DNA of 55,914 bases from Nocardia acidivorans NBRC 108247 (GCF_001625085.1 NZ_BDAW01000063.1:1-55914), one strand, 5' to 3'; positions 7,690 through 16,128 are shown, counted from the stretch's first letter. A program made the numbers and translations. Notes: generated from the sequence alone by a model not told the origin.

Positions 7690-8616
7690 TCACTTCAGCG
7701 TCTGGTCCTTGATCGCGAGCATCTGCTTTCCCCGTTCGAAGGTCACCTCGCGGATGCCGAGCGCGTCGTGCAGTTTGCCCGCGGGCAGCGTGACGGGCTT
7801 GGGCGCGGGGCCGTCGCCGGGCTTGGGCAGCGGGTACGCGGTGGTGGTGCCGCTGTAGAAGGTGATATTCCCTTCGGTCTTGGTGAACAGCTGGTGCACA
7901 TGGCCGTTGAGGCAGGTGACCGAGCTGAATCTGCGCAGATAGCTCAGCGCCTGGGTGGCATCGTCTGTGCCCCAGCCCCATTGGGGATACATGGCGAACA
8001 GCGGGATATGGCTGAACACGATGATCGGTGTGTCACTGGAGAGTCCGGCCACATCCTTGCGCACGAACTCCAACTGGTCGGTGCCCAGATGGCCCAGCGA
8101 TTGCAGATTCAAGGTATTGACCAGGCCGATCACATGCACCCCGGCGATATCGAAGCTGTACCAGCCGTCGCCGCGGGTGCCGCGCCCGAAGACGCTGCGA
8201 TAGCGCTGCCCGCCGTCATCGCTCGAATCATGTTCGCCCGGAACGGTGAACACGTGCGGGGTGTGCAGACCGTCCATCATCTGATGCACCTGGTCGAACT
8301 GCTCGGGCGTGGCCAGATGGGTCAGATCGCCGGTGTGGATGACGAAATCGGGGGTGTAGCCCAGGGCGTTCACCTGTCCGATGGCCTCGGTGAAGGTATC
8401 GGTGACATTGGCGTTCGCGGTGCCGGTGAAGCCGATGTGGCTGTCGCTGATCTGCGCGAAACGCAGGGTGGGCCGGTCGGTCGCGGCGGCGGCGGTGCCC
8501 GCGATATGCGAGACCACCTCACCGCCGACCACCGCCAATCCGACCGCCGCGCCGAACCAGGCGCTGTGCCGCATGAGCTGGCGGCGGCTCATGGTCTGCG
8601 GATCCTGTTCGGTCAT
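7690..8616 (-). CDS. Tat-exported metallophosphoesterase
   Basis: The 308-residue protein begins with a twin-arginine signal (SRRQLMR plus a hydrophobic stretch, about residues 9-45). The metal-binding motifs of calcineurin-like phosphoesterases follow in order: QISDSHIG, HTGDLTH, PGEHDSS, FSHIPLF and NGHVHQ. It should act outside the cytoplasmic membrane on a phosphoester that the sequence does not reveal. The start ATG 8616 overlaps the cupredoxin stop as ATGA, so the two are translationally coupled. It is the last gene of the sigma-Rieske-cupredoxin-phosphoesterase operon; neighbours suggest a role in an envelope redox or metal response. Confidence 0.88.
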   Translation of the reverse strand: MTEQDPQTMSRRQLMRHSAWFGAAVGLAVVGGEVVSHIAGTAAAATDRPTLRFAQISDSHIGFTGTANANVTDTFTEAIGQVNALGYTPDFVIHTGDLTHLATPEQFDQVHQMMDGLHTPHVFTVPGEHDSSDDGGQRYRSVFGRGTRGDGWYSFDIAGVHVIGLVNTLNLQSLGHLGTDQLEFVRKDVAGLSSDTPIIVFSHIPLFAMYPQWGWGTDDATQALSYLRRFSSVTCLNGHVHQLFTKTEGNITFYSGTTTAYPLPKPGDGPAPKPVTLPAGKLHDALGIREVTFERGKQMLAIKDQTLK

Positions 8617-9098
8617 GGCGTCACCACCACGGTGCCGTGCATGAAGGGGTGGATGGAGCACACGTAGGTGAAGGTGCCAGCCTTGCTGAATGTGAATGTA
8701 TACCTCGCTCCCGCACCGAGATTCGGCGAATGGAAGCCGCCGTCCCCGGCGGCGATATCGTGCGGCTCCTCATCGCGGTTGGTCCAGGTGACCGTGGTGC
8801 CCACCGGTACGGTCAGGCTGGCCGGGGCGAAGGCGAAATTGTCGATGGTGACGGCGTTCGGGCCGGCCGGTGCGCCCGCCGACGCCGTTGTCGGCATGGA
8901 CGTGCCCTGCATGCCGGGCATGGCCGGTCCCGCACCACCCGGAACCAGGCCGGGAGTCTCTGTGCCGGAGGCGAAGACGGGAGTGGGGGCGGTGGCTTCG
9001 GGGGCCTTGCCGCCACCGCAGGCGCTCACCGCCAGCAGGGTGGTCGCGACAGCGGTGAGGCCGAGCGCCGCCCGCCGCCGACTGCGGATCTGTCTCAT
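8613..9098 (-). CDS. Cupredoxin-domain lipoprotein (type 1 copper)
   Basis: The 161-residue protein has a lipobox (AVSAC, Cys27), a Pro/Gly/Met-containing linker and a plastocyanin-like domain (about 82-161). The expected type 1 copper ligands are present: His113 in EPHDI, Cys147 and His150 in CSIHPFM, and Met153. It probably shuttles electrons or binds copper at the outer face of the membrane. Its stop overlaps the start of the metallophosphoesterase; it lies 72 bp after the Rieske gene. Methionines in the linker (GPAMPGMQGTSMP) could help copper binding. Family clear; redox partner inferred to be the Rieske protein or a cytochrome. Confidence 0.9.
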   Translation of the reverse strand: MRQIRSRRRAALGLTAVATTLLAVSACGGGKAPEATAPTPVFASGTETPGLVPGGAGPAMPGMQGTSMPTTASAGAPAGPNAVTIDNFAFAPASLTVPVGTTVTWTNRDEEPHDIAAGDGGFHSPNLGAGARYTFTFSKAGTFTYVCSIHPFMHGTVVVTP

Positions 9099-9170
9099 GA
9101 TTGCGGTCCTGTCTGGAAGATGCGTGCACCCGCTGGCGCGGGTTCCTTCATCTACAGATAGGCGGCGGGG

Positions 9171-9854
9171 TTACACGGTCGGCGCGAAAACCTCTATGGC
9201 GCCGTCATTTTCGCGGACCCGCAGGATCGGCAGGGGGGCGGGGGAGATGGGCAGTTGATGGGAGAGCACGCTGCCGTCGGTGGCGAAGGAGGTGGAGTGG
9301 CAGGGGCAGCGCAGCCGATCCGCGGGTGCGTCCAGCCAGAGTTTGCAGCCCTGATGGGTGCAGACGCCGGAGACGCCGACCGCTATACCGTTGGCGCGCC
9401 GGATGAATCCGTTGACCGCGCCGATATCGAAGGCGACGGTGCCGCCCTCGGGCAGATCCGCGCTCGCGGCGACCGGCCGCCAGGATCCGGTATTGGGCGC
9501 CAGGGTCGATTGCGCCGCAGGGGAATTCGGCTCGGCATGATCGGTCAGCGACCGTTCCGCCACCACCGCGACGGCGGCCGCGGCCGCCGCGGTGGAGGTG
9601 CCGATGAGCACATCGCGGCGACGGGTGCCGTCCCGCGCGGGGGGATCCTGTTCCACCCCATCGATTTCCGCCGCCAATCGCTGGTGCAGCCCGGTCAGGA
9701 ACTCCTCGCTGGGTGTATCGCCGCCGGTACGGGCCGCGCGCAGTTCGATGGCCGTGCGCATTTCCTCGGCCTCGGCCGCGTCGGGCCGGAATCCCCGGGG
9801 CCGCCGCCCGCCGAGCAGGTCCTCCACATACCGTCGCACCTCGCGCCCGCTCAT
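9171..9854 (-). CDS. Rieske [2Fe-2S] protein with cytoplasmic N-terminal domain (possible redox anti-sigma factor)
   Basis: The 227-residue protein has three parts. Residues 1-78 are a charged, helical, presumably cytoplasmic domain. Residues 79-100 (RRRDVLIG plus an Ala-rich segment) form a Tat-like membrane anchor. Residues 125-227 are a Rieske domain with cluster ligands Cys165/His167 and Cys183/His186 and the disulfide Cys170/Cys185. Its start overlaps the sigma factor stop (ATGA), the usual position and coupling of an anti-sigma factor. I infer, without proof, that the N-terminal domain may hold the sigma factor and that the external cluster may sense redox state. Alternatively it is simply an electron-transfer protein regulated by the sigma factor. 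Confidence 0.88.
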   Translation of the reverse strand: MSGREVRRYVEDLLGGRRPRGFRPDAAEAEEMRTAIELRAARTGGDTPSEEFLTGLHQRLAAEIDGVEQDPPARDGTRRRDVLIGTSTAAAAAAVAVVAERSLTDHAEPNSPAAQSTLAPNTGSWRPVAASADLPEGGTVAFDIGAVNGFIRRANGIAVGVSGVCTHQGCKLWLDAPADRLRCPCHSTSFATDGSVLSHQLPISPAPLPILRVRENDGAIEVFAPTV

Positions 9855-10408
9855 CGGGCACCTCCCGCACTCTCCCGCGCCGCCTGCTGTAATGCCCGGT
9901 GCTGCAACACTTTCGCATTGGCCACGGTGACGCCGAGCTCCCGCGCGGCATCGCGCACCGACAGACCCTGCAGGAAGCGCAGCTCCAGTATCCGCCGATA
10001 GTTGTCGGGCAATCGTGCCAGTACCGCGCGCACCTTGCCCTCGGCCACGCCGTCGGAGGCGGTCTCGACCGGCTGATCGACGAAATCGTCATCGATGGTG
10101 GTGATCGCGCGGCCCATGCGCGTACGCCAGTACCTGGCCAGGACGGTGCGCGCGGTGGCGCGCAGGTAGGCCCGCACCTCGGGCACGGTGGCCGACATTC
10201 GCAGCGGCTCGAGCGCGGTGGTGAACACCTCGGCCGTCAAATCCTCGGCGTCGGCGTGGTTTCCGACCTTCCCCATCATCAACGCGTACACCCACCCCAC
10301 ATTGTCCCGATAGACGGCTTCCCATCCGGAGTACCCCTCACCGGACACCAGCCGCAGCCCCCGCCCGGTCTCGGTCCCCGCGCGCGAAGCCGCCGCCCGC
10401 CGCACCAT
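9851..10408 (-). CDS. ECF-type RNA polymerase sigma factor
   Basis: The 185-residue protein has region 2 (about residues 25-95, with NHADAEDLTAEVF and RAYLRATARTVLARYW) and region 4 (about 125-175, with LPDNYRRILELRFLQGLSVRDAA), and no extra domains, as in extracytoplasmic-function sigma factors. It is the first gene of a four-gene left-running operon with the Rieske, cupredoxin and phosphoesterase genes and overlaps the Rieske start by four bases. ECF operons are usually autoregulated, so the promoter recognised by this factor probably lies just upstream of 10408. GTG or ATG starts inside are possible; ATG 10408 is the longest. Confidence 0.9.
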   Translation of the reverse strand: MVRRAAASRAGTETGRGLRLVSGEGYSGWEAVYRDNVGWVYALMMGKVGNHADAEDLTAEVFTTALEPLRMSATVPEVRAYLRATARTVLARYWRTRMGRAITTIDDDFVDQPVETASDGVAEGKVRAVLARLPDNYRRILELRFLQGLSVRDAARELGVTVANAKVLQHRALQQAARESAGGAR

Positions 10409-10833
10409 GAATCGCTGCTCCCCGCATCCGCCGAAGACGCATTTTCACGTCTTCCAGTAGATAGCGCCCGGGGTTACAGCGCACCGGAATCGATCCGGAA
10501 AACGTTCGGCTCGCCCGCGAGCGAGCCGAACGGCGCGTTCACCAGCCGGAGCCGGAACCACCCGATCCGGTGTTGGCCAGGATGGTGCCGATGACCATCT
10601 GGGCGAGCCCGGCGATGGAGCCTAGAAATTCCACGGTGTCCTCCGATAACCACAATGCCGATTGTCCGGCGAAGGCGAACCTAACCCGGCAACCTTCTGG
10701 AAGATACCTGTTTCATAAAAATAGTTAGCGGTCCGCTCGCCAGATCTCCTCCGGCCGTGCCCATAATTTCGGGGTTGCAACGCCTTTCGCCTCGGACGCG
10801 ACACACGGGTAGTGCCGAGTCGAGAGGACGCAC
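10409..10833. other. Intergenic region around a small ORF
   Basis: The stretch separates the ECF operon from the LppP/LprE-like lipoprotein. Apart from the 31-codon ORF at 10539-10634, I see an AT-rich segment at about 10700-10735 that could hold promoter elements, and no other coding signal. Confidence 0.4.
10539..10634 (-). CDS. Small hydrophobic peptide, 31 residues
   Basis: A GTG start at 10634 with GGAGG five bases upstream opens a 31-codon frame that begins MEFLGSIAGLAQMVIGTIL and ends in a Gly/Ser tail (NTGSGGSGSGW). The hydrophobic half could form one amphipathic or membrane helix. The good ribosome binding site and G/C third positions argue for translation. Small helical peptides of this kind include mycolata outer-membrane porins and secreted peptides, but I cannot assign it. 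It sits about 130 bp upstream of the ECF sigma gene on the same strand, so it may share its transcript. Confidence 0.55.
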   Translation of the reverse strand: MEFLGSIAGLAQMVIGTILANTGSGGSGSGW

Positions 10834-11769
10834 ATGAGACGCCTGACCGGGATCATCGCCGCGGTCGCCGCGGTCACCCTGGCGACGGCCTGCCAGGACG
10901 GCGGCACCACGCCCGCGCCGGGGGGATCGTCGGTATCGTCCTCGATCACCGCGGCCCCGCCCGGCTCCGCGCGGCCCTCGGCGACCCAGCCGACCCAGCA
11001 GTCCCCCGGAGCCACGCAACCCACCGGCAACGGTGACCCCGCGACCGCCGGAAACGGCAAATGCGTCGATCTGAACTCCCCGGTGGTCACCGCCGCGCTG
11101 GGCAGACTCGGCCCCAATGTCGGCGGTGACGGCTTCTACGCCGACAGCGGAACCGATGCCGCACTCGGCTCCTGCCCGGCCCTGCTGTGGGTGCTCGCCG
11201 GAACCCCGCGCGGCACCGCCAGTTCCCCCTGGCACGTCATGCTGTTCAACCACGCCGGGTACCTCGGCACCGCCACACAGCACTGGACCGCCTACACCTC
11301 GGTGGTCGGCTCCTCCGATCGCAGCGTACGCGTCCAATACCGCTGGCTCGCAGGCCAAGACGCCAGCTGCTGCCCCTCCGGCGGCCCGGTGGTGGTCACG
11401 CTCACCCTGGGCTCGGACAACCACACGGTCACCCCCGACCGCGACTTCCCCACCCGGGCAACCGATCCCAACTCCGGCAGCACCCCACCGGTCTGCCCCG
11501 TCACCCAATCGATCCTGCTGGCGGCCCTGAAGGGCACCGACATCGAGTCCCGCCTGGCCAAGCCGATCGAACTGGAGGACCAGATCGACTGCTCCGGCGA
11601 CTGGGCCATGGCACACAGCGGTACTCACAACAACACCGTCAACCGAGCCCAGGTCCTGTTCCACTACGTGGGAGCGGACGGCGGCTGGAAGCCGGTCGAT
11701 CTCGGCAGCGCCCTGCACTGCACCGACATGGGCGTCCCCGCCGACGTGGCCACCAAGATCTGCCGCTGA
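10834..11769 (+). CDS. LppP/LprE-family lipoprotein
   Basis: The 311-residue protein has a lipoprotein signal (VTLATAC, Cys at about 20) and a Ser/Thr/Pro linker to about residue 72. A domain rich in Trp, Tyr and Cys follows, with FNHAGYLGTATQHW, YRWLAGQDASCC and VVVTLTLG; these match what I know of mycobacterial LppP/LprE proteins, whose role at the cell surface is not well defined. A second half (about 215-311) repeats Cys-containing segments (CSGDW, LHCTDMG). Start ATG 10834 is preceded by GAGAGGACGCAC. Monocistronic; ends shortly before a decayed frame and a hairpin. Confidence 0.75.
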   Translation: MRRLTGIIAAVAAVTLATACQDGGTTPAPGGSSVSSSITAAPPGSARPSATQPTQQSPGATQPTGNGDPATAGNGKCVDLNSPVVTAALGRLGPNVGGDGFYADSGTDAALGSCPALLWVLAGTPRGTASSPWHVMLFNHAGYLGTATQHWTAYTSVVGSSDRSVRVQYRWLAGQDASCCPSGGPVVVTLTLGSDNHTVTPDRDFPTRATDPNSGSTPPVCPVTQSILLAALKGTDIESRLAKPIELEDQIDCSGDWAMAHSGTHNNTVNRAQVLFHYVGADGGWKPVDLGSALHCTDMGVPADVATKICR

Positions 11770-11789
11770 GCGGATCATCTCACCGCTCG

Positions 11790-11981
11790 ATGCCCCGACG
11801 CCGTCACCGTGCCCGGCAATGGCACGAACCGGCCTTACAGGACGCGCTGGCGGCGGTCGGGCCGCGATTGATCCGGGTGCAGGGCGGCACCGCCTCGTAG
11901 TGGATCGATCTGACCTCGCACGCCTCGGACCCGGAGCATCACCCGATGATCCGCCGCACGCCCAACGACGATCGGAAGTAG
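11790..11981 (+). pseudogene. Possible decayed gene with in-frame stop
   Basis: From ATG 11790 a frame reads 36 codons (ending LIRVQGGTAS) to TAG at 11898-11900, then continues in the same frame as WIDLTSHASDPEHHPMIRR... to a second TAG at 11979-11981 embedded in a hairpin. The read-through segment looks protein-like. I do not recognise the parent family, so this is only a suggestion. Confidence 0.3.
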
Positions 11982-12000
11982 CCGAGGCCGCTTCCGATCG
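11969..12000. terminator. Bidirectional hairpin terminator
   Basis: A perfect 10-bp stem, CGATCGGAAG (11969-11978) with CTTCCGATCG (11991-12000), and a 12-nt loop lie between the lipoprotein gene and the convergent transporter gene. Confidence 0.6.
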
Positions 12001-12010
12001 CCGGTTCGAG

Positions 12011-13177
12011 TCAGTGCGCGGGGCGCAGGAGGTTGCCGTGTACCGCGCCGTGCAGGGTGCGGGCGGCGACGGCGGCCCAGGCGGCGACCAGCAGGGCGAA
12101 GAGGGCGACCGCGGCCACGGCGAACAGGGCGGCTCCGGTGTGGGCGTAGAGCACGGTGCTGCCGGTGACGCAGGTGCCCAGGGGGAAGGTGAAGCCCCAC
12201 CAGGTCATATTGAAGGACATGGACTTTCGGGCGTGCACGGTCACCGCGATCGCGATGCCCAGCCACAGCATGGCGAAGCCCCAGGTGGGGACGCCGAACA
12301 GCAGGGCGAAGACGTCGAGTCCGGCTGCCTCCCGGGCGGGCAGGGCGGTATCGGCGACGGTGGCGAGTTGGCCTGCGGCGGTGACGGATTGGCCGAGGGG
12401 GCCCAGCACGATCCAGACGGTGGCCACCATGCCCGCGGCGGGCAGGCCGTGGTGCAGGAGCCGGGACCAGATCATGGTGATGGTGATGAAGGCGGCGATC
12501 AGGCTCAGGCCGAACATGGCCAGACAGGCGAAGAACAGGGTCATCCGGGGCTGGCCCGCAGGGGTGTGGGGGATGAGCATCGCACCGGTCGCGGCCGAGA
12601 CCATCGGGGGCACCACGGGCATGAGCCAGCCGCCGAACGCGGCATCGGCGTCGAAATTGTGGCGGGTGATCATCCGAAAGGGGATGGCGCAGGCCGAGAT
12701 CAGGCCCAGGACGGTGCCGGTGCTCCACAGCACCCAGTCGACGGCGACCGCGGCGGATATGCCGATCACCTCGCCGCCGAGCAGCAGGGTGCCGAGGCCG
12801 ACGGTCATCAGGGCCATGGGGGGAGCGCCGTAGAACTGCATCATCACGGGGTTGGCGCCGTGCGAACGAGCCACCTCGGGATGCCGCCGCCAGTGCGCGG
12901 CCCAGGCGACGGAGAGTCCGATCAGCAGCAGTGCGGCCAGCGCCCACACGGCGGTGGCCAGCCCGCGCAGGCCGGGGAATTGCAGGGGGAGGGTGGCGGC
13001 GGCATTGGCGATGATGCCGGTGCCCATCACCACGGCGAACCAGTTGGGCGCGAGCCCGCGCAGGGCGTGGCCGGGTGCGGGCTGCGGCCGGACCACACCG
13101 GACGACGGCGCGGCCGCCCGCGACTCCACAGCAGGTGACTGGGCGTCGGCACCGGGGCGGAAGGTCAGTGTGGTCAT
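12011..13177 (-). CDS. TDT/SLAC1-family anion transporter
   Basis: The 388-residue polytopic membrane protein has about ten hydrophobic segments after a 45-residue cytoplasmic lead. The first helix carries NWFAVVMGTGIIA, the usual signature of the TDT family, and later blocks NMTWWGFTFPLG and STGTVLGLISA also fit. Members include the tellurite-resistance TehA channel, malate transporters, SLAC1 anion channels and the sulfite exporter Ssu1; the substrate cannot be decided here. It is monocistronic, converging with the lipoprotein gene and terminated by the hairpin at 11969. Confidence 0.88.
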   Translation of the reverse strand: MTTLTFRPGADAQSPAVESRAAAPSSGVVRPQPAPGHALRGLAPNWFAVVMGTGIIANAAATLPLQFPGLRGLATAVWALAALLLIGLSVAWAAHWRRHPEVARSHGANPVMMQFYGAPPMALMTVGLGTLLLGGEVIGISAAVAVDWVLWSTGTVLGLISACAIPFRMITRHNFDADAAFGGWLMPVVPPMVSAATGAMLIPHTPAGQPRMTLFFACLAMFGLSLIAAFITITMIWSRLLHHGLPAAGMVATVWIVLGPLGQSVTAAGQLATVADTALPAREAAGLDVFALLFGVPTWGFAMLWLGIAIAVTVHARKSMSFNMTWWGFTFPLGTCVTGSTVLYAHTGAALFAVAAVALFALLVAAWAAVAARTLHGAVHGNLLRPAH

Positions 13178-13277
13178 GCATCCAGCATCGGCCGCCGCCG
13201 AAGTCCCCGGTACCGGCCATGAATCGATGGATCCATAGAACCGTTCTATGCCCGATCCCGAGTGACCCTATGGGGTC

Positions 13278-14726
13278 TCAGCTCACCACGGAGAAAGGCC
13301 GAACCGGCGCGGTGGCCCGCAACTGGCGCACCAGTCCGAGATCGGTGGGCTGGGACCGGTGATTGTCATAGCGCTCGAAGGCCGGGGCCAACTGCGGGAA
13401 CCAGCGCGCGAACTCACCGCGCACCGGCCCGGCGGTGTCCAGCGCGCACAGCACGCCCATGGCGGTGAGCAGCGCCCGCGCGAACGGTGTCACATACGCG
13501 GGAATGGTCATCTGCCGATGCGCATTGCTCAGCCGCGGATCCATCACATACCGCACCCGCCGCCGCAGCCACTCGTTGGTGAAGCGAAACCCGTTCTGCG
13601 CCAGCGGTTCGGTGACCACCGCGATGCCCTCGGCAATGGCCTCGACATCGTAGGAGCGACCGGGCTCGACGAATCCGTGCCGCCGCAGCGCCGCGTCCAG
13701 ATCGGCGACGGTGCCGTTGAGCGCGGTCTCCACCACCTCGACGACCAATTCGGTGAATCCGTCCTGCGGCCAGTCCACACAGGCCCCGAAATCCACCACC
13801 CCGAGCCGCCCGTCCGGCAGCACCCGGAAATTGCCGGGATGCGGATCGCAGTAGAGCAGTCCGGTGCGCGCCCATGACGAGAGCAGGAACCGCAGAATCA
13901 GCATCCCGACCCGGCTGCGCTCCTGGGGCGCACCGGATTCGATGATCCGCGTCACCGGCGTCCCGTGCAGCCAGGCGCTGACGATGACATCTCCGTGCTG
14001 CGTAACCACCTCGGGCACAACGAAATCCGGATCATCGGCGAAGGCGGCGGCGAAGACCCGCTGATGTTCGGCCTCGGCGGCGTAGTCGAGCTCCTCGGCG
14101 ACGCTGGTGCAGATGGCCTCGGTCACCGCGGGCACATCGGCCCCGGGCACGAACACCGTCGCCAGGACGGAGAGCCGCCGCAGCTGCTCGAGATCCCCGA
14201 GCACCGCCTGATGCGCGCCCGGATACATGATCTTCACCGCAACCTGCCGGCCGTCCCGCCATACCGCGTGATGCACCTGTCCGATGGAGGCGCCCGCGGC
14301 GTGCCGATCGTCGAATTCCCGGAAAAGCCGTCGCCAACTCGCGCCCATCTCCGCGGCCATGGCGGTGTGCACACTGCCGGGCAGCATGGTCGGGGTGGAA
14401 TCCTGCAACTGGGCCAGGGCTTTTCGATACGGTTCGGCCAGCTCCGGCGGCAGCGCCAGTTCGTACAGCGCGAGCAGCTGCCCGAGTTTGGCGGCGCAGC
14501 CCTTGAGTTCGCCGAGCACCTCGAAAATGTGCCGGGCCGTGCGCAATTGGATGTCCTGATCGACCTCGGCCGCGGATTTCCCGCGCGCCCGTTTGGCGAC
14601 CCCGGCCGCCTGCCGCCCGGCGAATGCGATGGGCAGTGACGCGATTTTGGCATTGCGAACCGCGGTCCGAACCGGCGGCGTGCCGCCGGTACCCCTGGAA
14701 CGACTGCTGATTCGCCGCTCGGTCAT
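13278..14726 (-). CDS. ABC1/UbiB (AarF)-family atypical kinase
   Basis: The 482-residue protein shows the signatures of the ABC1 family: the KxGQ helix in KGCAAKLGQLLAL (about residue 75), the Ala-rich loop AGASIGQVHHA (about 145), the lysine in VAVKIMYP, EELDYAAEAEHQRVF, the catalytic DPHPGNF and the metal-binding VVDFGA. In other bacteria such proteins support quinone biosynthesis or, in actinobacteria, envelope lipid functions. It is divergently transcribed from the GntR gene at 14842 with a 115-bp shared region containing a TGTCTGGGAC box. No membrane helix is evident at the C-terminus, unlike classical UbiB. Confidence 0.88.
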   Translation of the reverse strand: MTERRISSRSRGTGGTPPVRTAVRNAKIASLPIAFAGRQAAGVAKRARGKSAAEVDQDIQLRTARHIFEVLGELKGCAAKLGQLLALYELALPPELAEPYRKALAQLQDSTPTMLPGSVHTAMAAEMGASWRRLFREFDDRHAAGASIGQVHHAVWRDGRQVAVKIMYPGAHQAVLGDLEQLRRLSVLATVFVPGADVPAVTEAICTSVAEELDYAAEAEHQRVFAAAFADDPDFVVPEVVTQHGDVIVSAWLHGTPVTRIIESGAPQERSRVGMLILRFLLSSWARTGLLYCDPHPGNFRVLPDGRLGVVDFGACVDWPQDGFTELVVEVVETALNGTVADLDAALRRHGFVEPGRSYDVEAIAEGIAVVTEPLAQNGFRFTNEWLRRRVRYVMDPRLSNAHRQMTIPAYVTPFARALLTAMGVLCALDTAGPVRGEFARWFPQLAPAFERYDNHRSQPTDLGLVRQLRATAPVRPFSVVS

Positions 14727-14803
14727 GTGCTCACCTCATCGTGTGCGCGGCACGCGACGATGCGGGTGCGCGCACGTGCAGTTTGGCATACGAGAGCATA
14801 AAC

Positions 14804-14813
14804 TGTCTGGGAC
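14804..14813. promoter_or_regulatory. TGTCTGGGAC box, copy 1 (possible GntR operator)
   Basis: The box lies between the divergent ABC1 and GntR genes, 29 bp before the GntR start. The same ten bases recur at 16161 and a variant (TGTCTCAGAC) at 17770. The GTC-N3-GAC symmetry fits a GntR-type operator, so autoregulation by the adjacent GntR protein is inferred. Confidence 0.45.
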
Positions 14814-14841
14814 GTATCCGAAAGTTGTCGAAAGGTGACAG

Positions 14842-15618
14842 ATGGGTGCCCGGACGGTCGTCGCCGATGTCGCCGACGAACTCGCGCGCCGCGTTGCCAC
14901 GGGGGTGTACGCACCGGGTGATCTGATGCCTTCGGTGCGCCAGGTCGCCGAGGAATTCGAGATGAACCGGGCCACCGCACAACTGGTGCTGGGGCGGCTC
15001 GAGTCCTATGGACTGGTCGACGCGCACCGCGGTCGCGGCTTCACCGTGCGCGATGTCCGCCGGACCGGCGGCCTGGACGTCTACCGACGACTCTTCCGGC
15101 TGTCCATGCCCGAACCGGGCCCGGCCTCGGATATGTTCCGCGATATCGTCGCCGCGGAACGGGTCATCGTGCTCGAGGCGCTGCTGGACTACACCGAACT
15201 CGAGGCCGGGGCCGACACCCGCGCCCTGCACGCGGCCGTGGATGAGCTCGAATCCCTCGCGCGCACCGACGAACCCGATTACGCCCGCCTGCTCGAGATC
15301 GAAATCGGCCTGGTCCGAGACCTTCTCACCGATCTGGATCACAGTATGCGGCGCGCGGTGCTGAATTCGGTGGGCGAGATGCTCTTCGAGGTGCCCAAGG
15401 CGGTGCGGGCCTTCTTCGCGGTCTCGCCCGATCTGCACGTGCTGGTGTGGCGCGCGCTGCTGGCGGTGTGGGAGTCCGGGACCGGCCCGTCCGAGGCGCA
15501 GCTGTCGCTGTTCGAGGATCTGTTCGGGATGTACCACGAGAAGGTGGTTGCCCGCTTCGACGAATTGGTCGGCCTGGATGCGGAGAGCCCCGGAAGCGCT
15601 GCGCGAGAGGCGGTTTGA
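14842..15618 (+). CDS. GntR-family transcriptional regulator (FCD-like)
   Basis: The 258-residue protein has a GntR winged helix at residues 5-72 (YAPGDLMPSVRQVAEEFEMNR, then RLESYGLVDAHRGRGFTV) and an all-helical C-terminal domain of FadR/FCD type (about 90-240). Start ATG 14842 has AAGGTGA five bases upstream. It is divergent from the ABC1 kinase. The box TGTCTGGGAC before it also precedes the decayed SDR gene at 16211 and, as a variant, the SDR pseudogene at 17808, so it may once have controlled these oxidoreductases. Ligand unknown. Confidence 0.87.
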   Translation: MGARTVVADVADELARRVATGVYAPGDLMPSVRQVAEEFEMNRATAQLVLGRLESYGLVDAHRGRGFTVRDVRRTGGLDVYRRLFRLSMPEPGPASDMFRDIVAAERVIVLEALLDYTELEAGADTRALHAAVDELESLARTDEPDYARLLEIEIGLVRDLLTDLDHSMRRAVLNSVGEMLFEVPKAVRAFFAVSPDLHVLVWRALLAVWESGTGPSEAQLSLFEDLFGMYHEKVVARFDELVGLDAESPGSAAREAV

Positions 15619-15660
15619 ACGGGGCCGTCTGAGCCACCGCCCCGTGCGGGCCGCCCCCGT

Positions 15661-15783
15661 TCAGCCCGCGACAATCGCCGCGGCGGCGACCAGCGCGGCG
15701 ATCACCGTGACCGCCATGGCCGCCACGATCAGCAGATTGCGGCGGGTGGGCGGCTCGGCCGGGGTGGGGGGTCGCTGTGCCAT
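15661..15783 (-). CDS. Small single-pass membrane protein, 40 residues
   Basis: ATG 15783 follows AGGAG at a six-base distance and opens a 40-codon frame. The first 15 residues are Pro/Arg-rich and cytoplasmic (PTPAEPPTRR); residues 17-39 form one hydrophobic helix. The gene lies immediately downstream of a decayed SDR frame on the same strand, and its ribosome binding site is inside the end of that frame. Function unknown; similar tiny membrane proteins often bind larger membrane complexes. Confidence 0.5.
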   Translation of the reverse strand: MAQRPPTPAEPPTRRNLLIVAAMAVTVIAALVAAAAIVAG

Positions 15784-15785
15784 AT

Positions 15786-16128
15786 TCATCTCCTCGGTGG
15801 GATGGGCGGTGGCGGATCATCGTATTCCGGTGGTTCCCAGTAGGTTTGCAAACCGGCATTGTTCACCACCACATCGGGCACCCCGTGCACCCGCCGCACG
15901 TAGTCGGCCAGGGCCGCCGGCGAGACCGGATCGGCGACATCCAGGGCATACGGGAATGCCCGTCCACCCGACGAATAGATCAGCACCGCAGTATCTTTCG
16001 CGGCGGCGAAGGTGATGTCGGCGACGATCACGGTGACCCCGGCGCGCGGCCAGGGCCTTGGCGGTGCCGCGACCGATACCACTGCCCGCGCCGGTCACCA
16101 AGGCGATCTCCGGGTGGAAGGGTTTCAT
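15786..16128 (-). pseudogene. SDR dehydrogenase pseudogene 1 (frameshifted and truncated)
   Basis: ATG 16128 begins the start of a classical short-chain dehydrogenase with the cofactor motif VTGAGSGIGRGTAKALAAR. The frame then shifts by one base near 16045; in the other frame the protein continues as AGVTVIVADI, FPYALDVADP and VPDVVVNNAG, the latter being the conserved NNAG motif. It ends about 20 codons later without the catalytic Ser, Tyr-x3-Lys or C-terminal half. The remains cover roughly the first 95 of about 270-300 expected residues. Confidence 0.7.

Noticed and set aside
11819..13138. Long plus-strand open frame of 439 codons opposite the transporter gene
   Set aside because: It is the antisense shadow of a clear ten-helix transporter; the composition (Gly/Gln/His/Asp-rich) is typical of reverse frames in GC-rich DNA.
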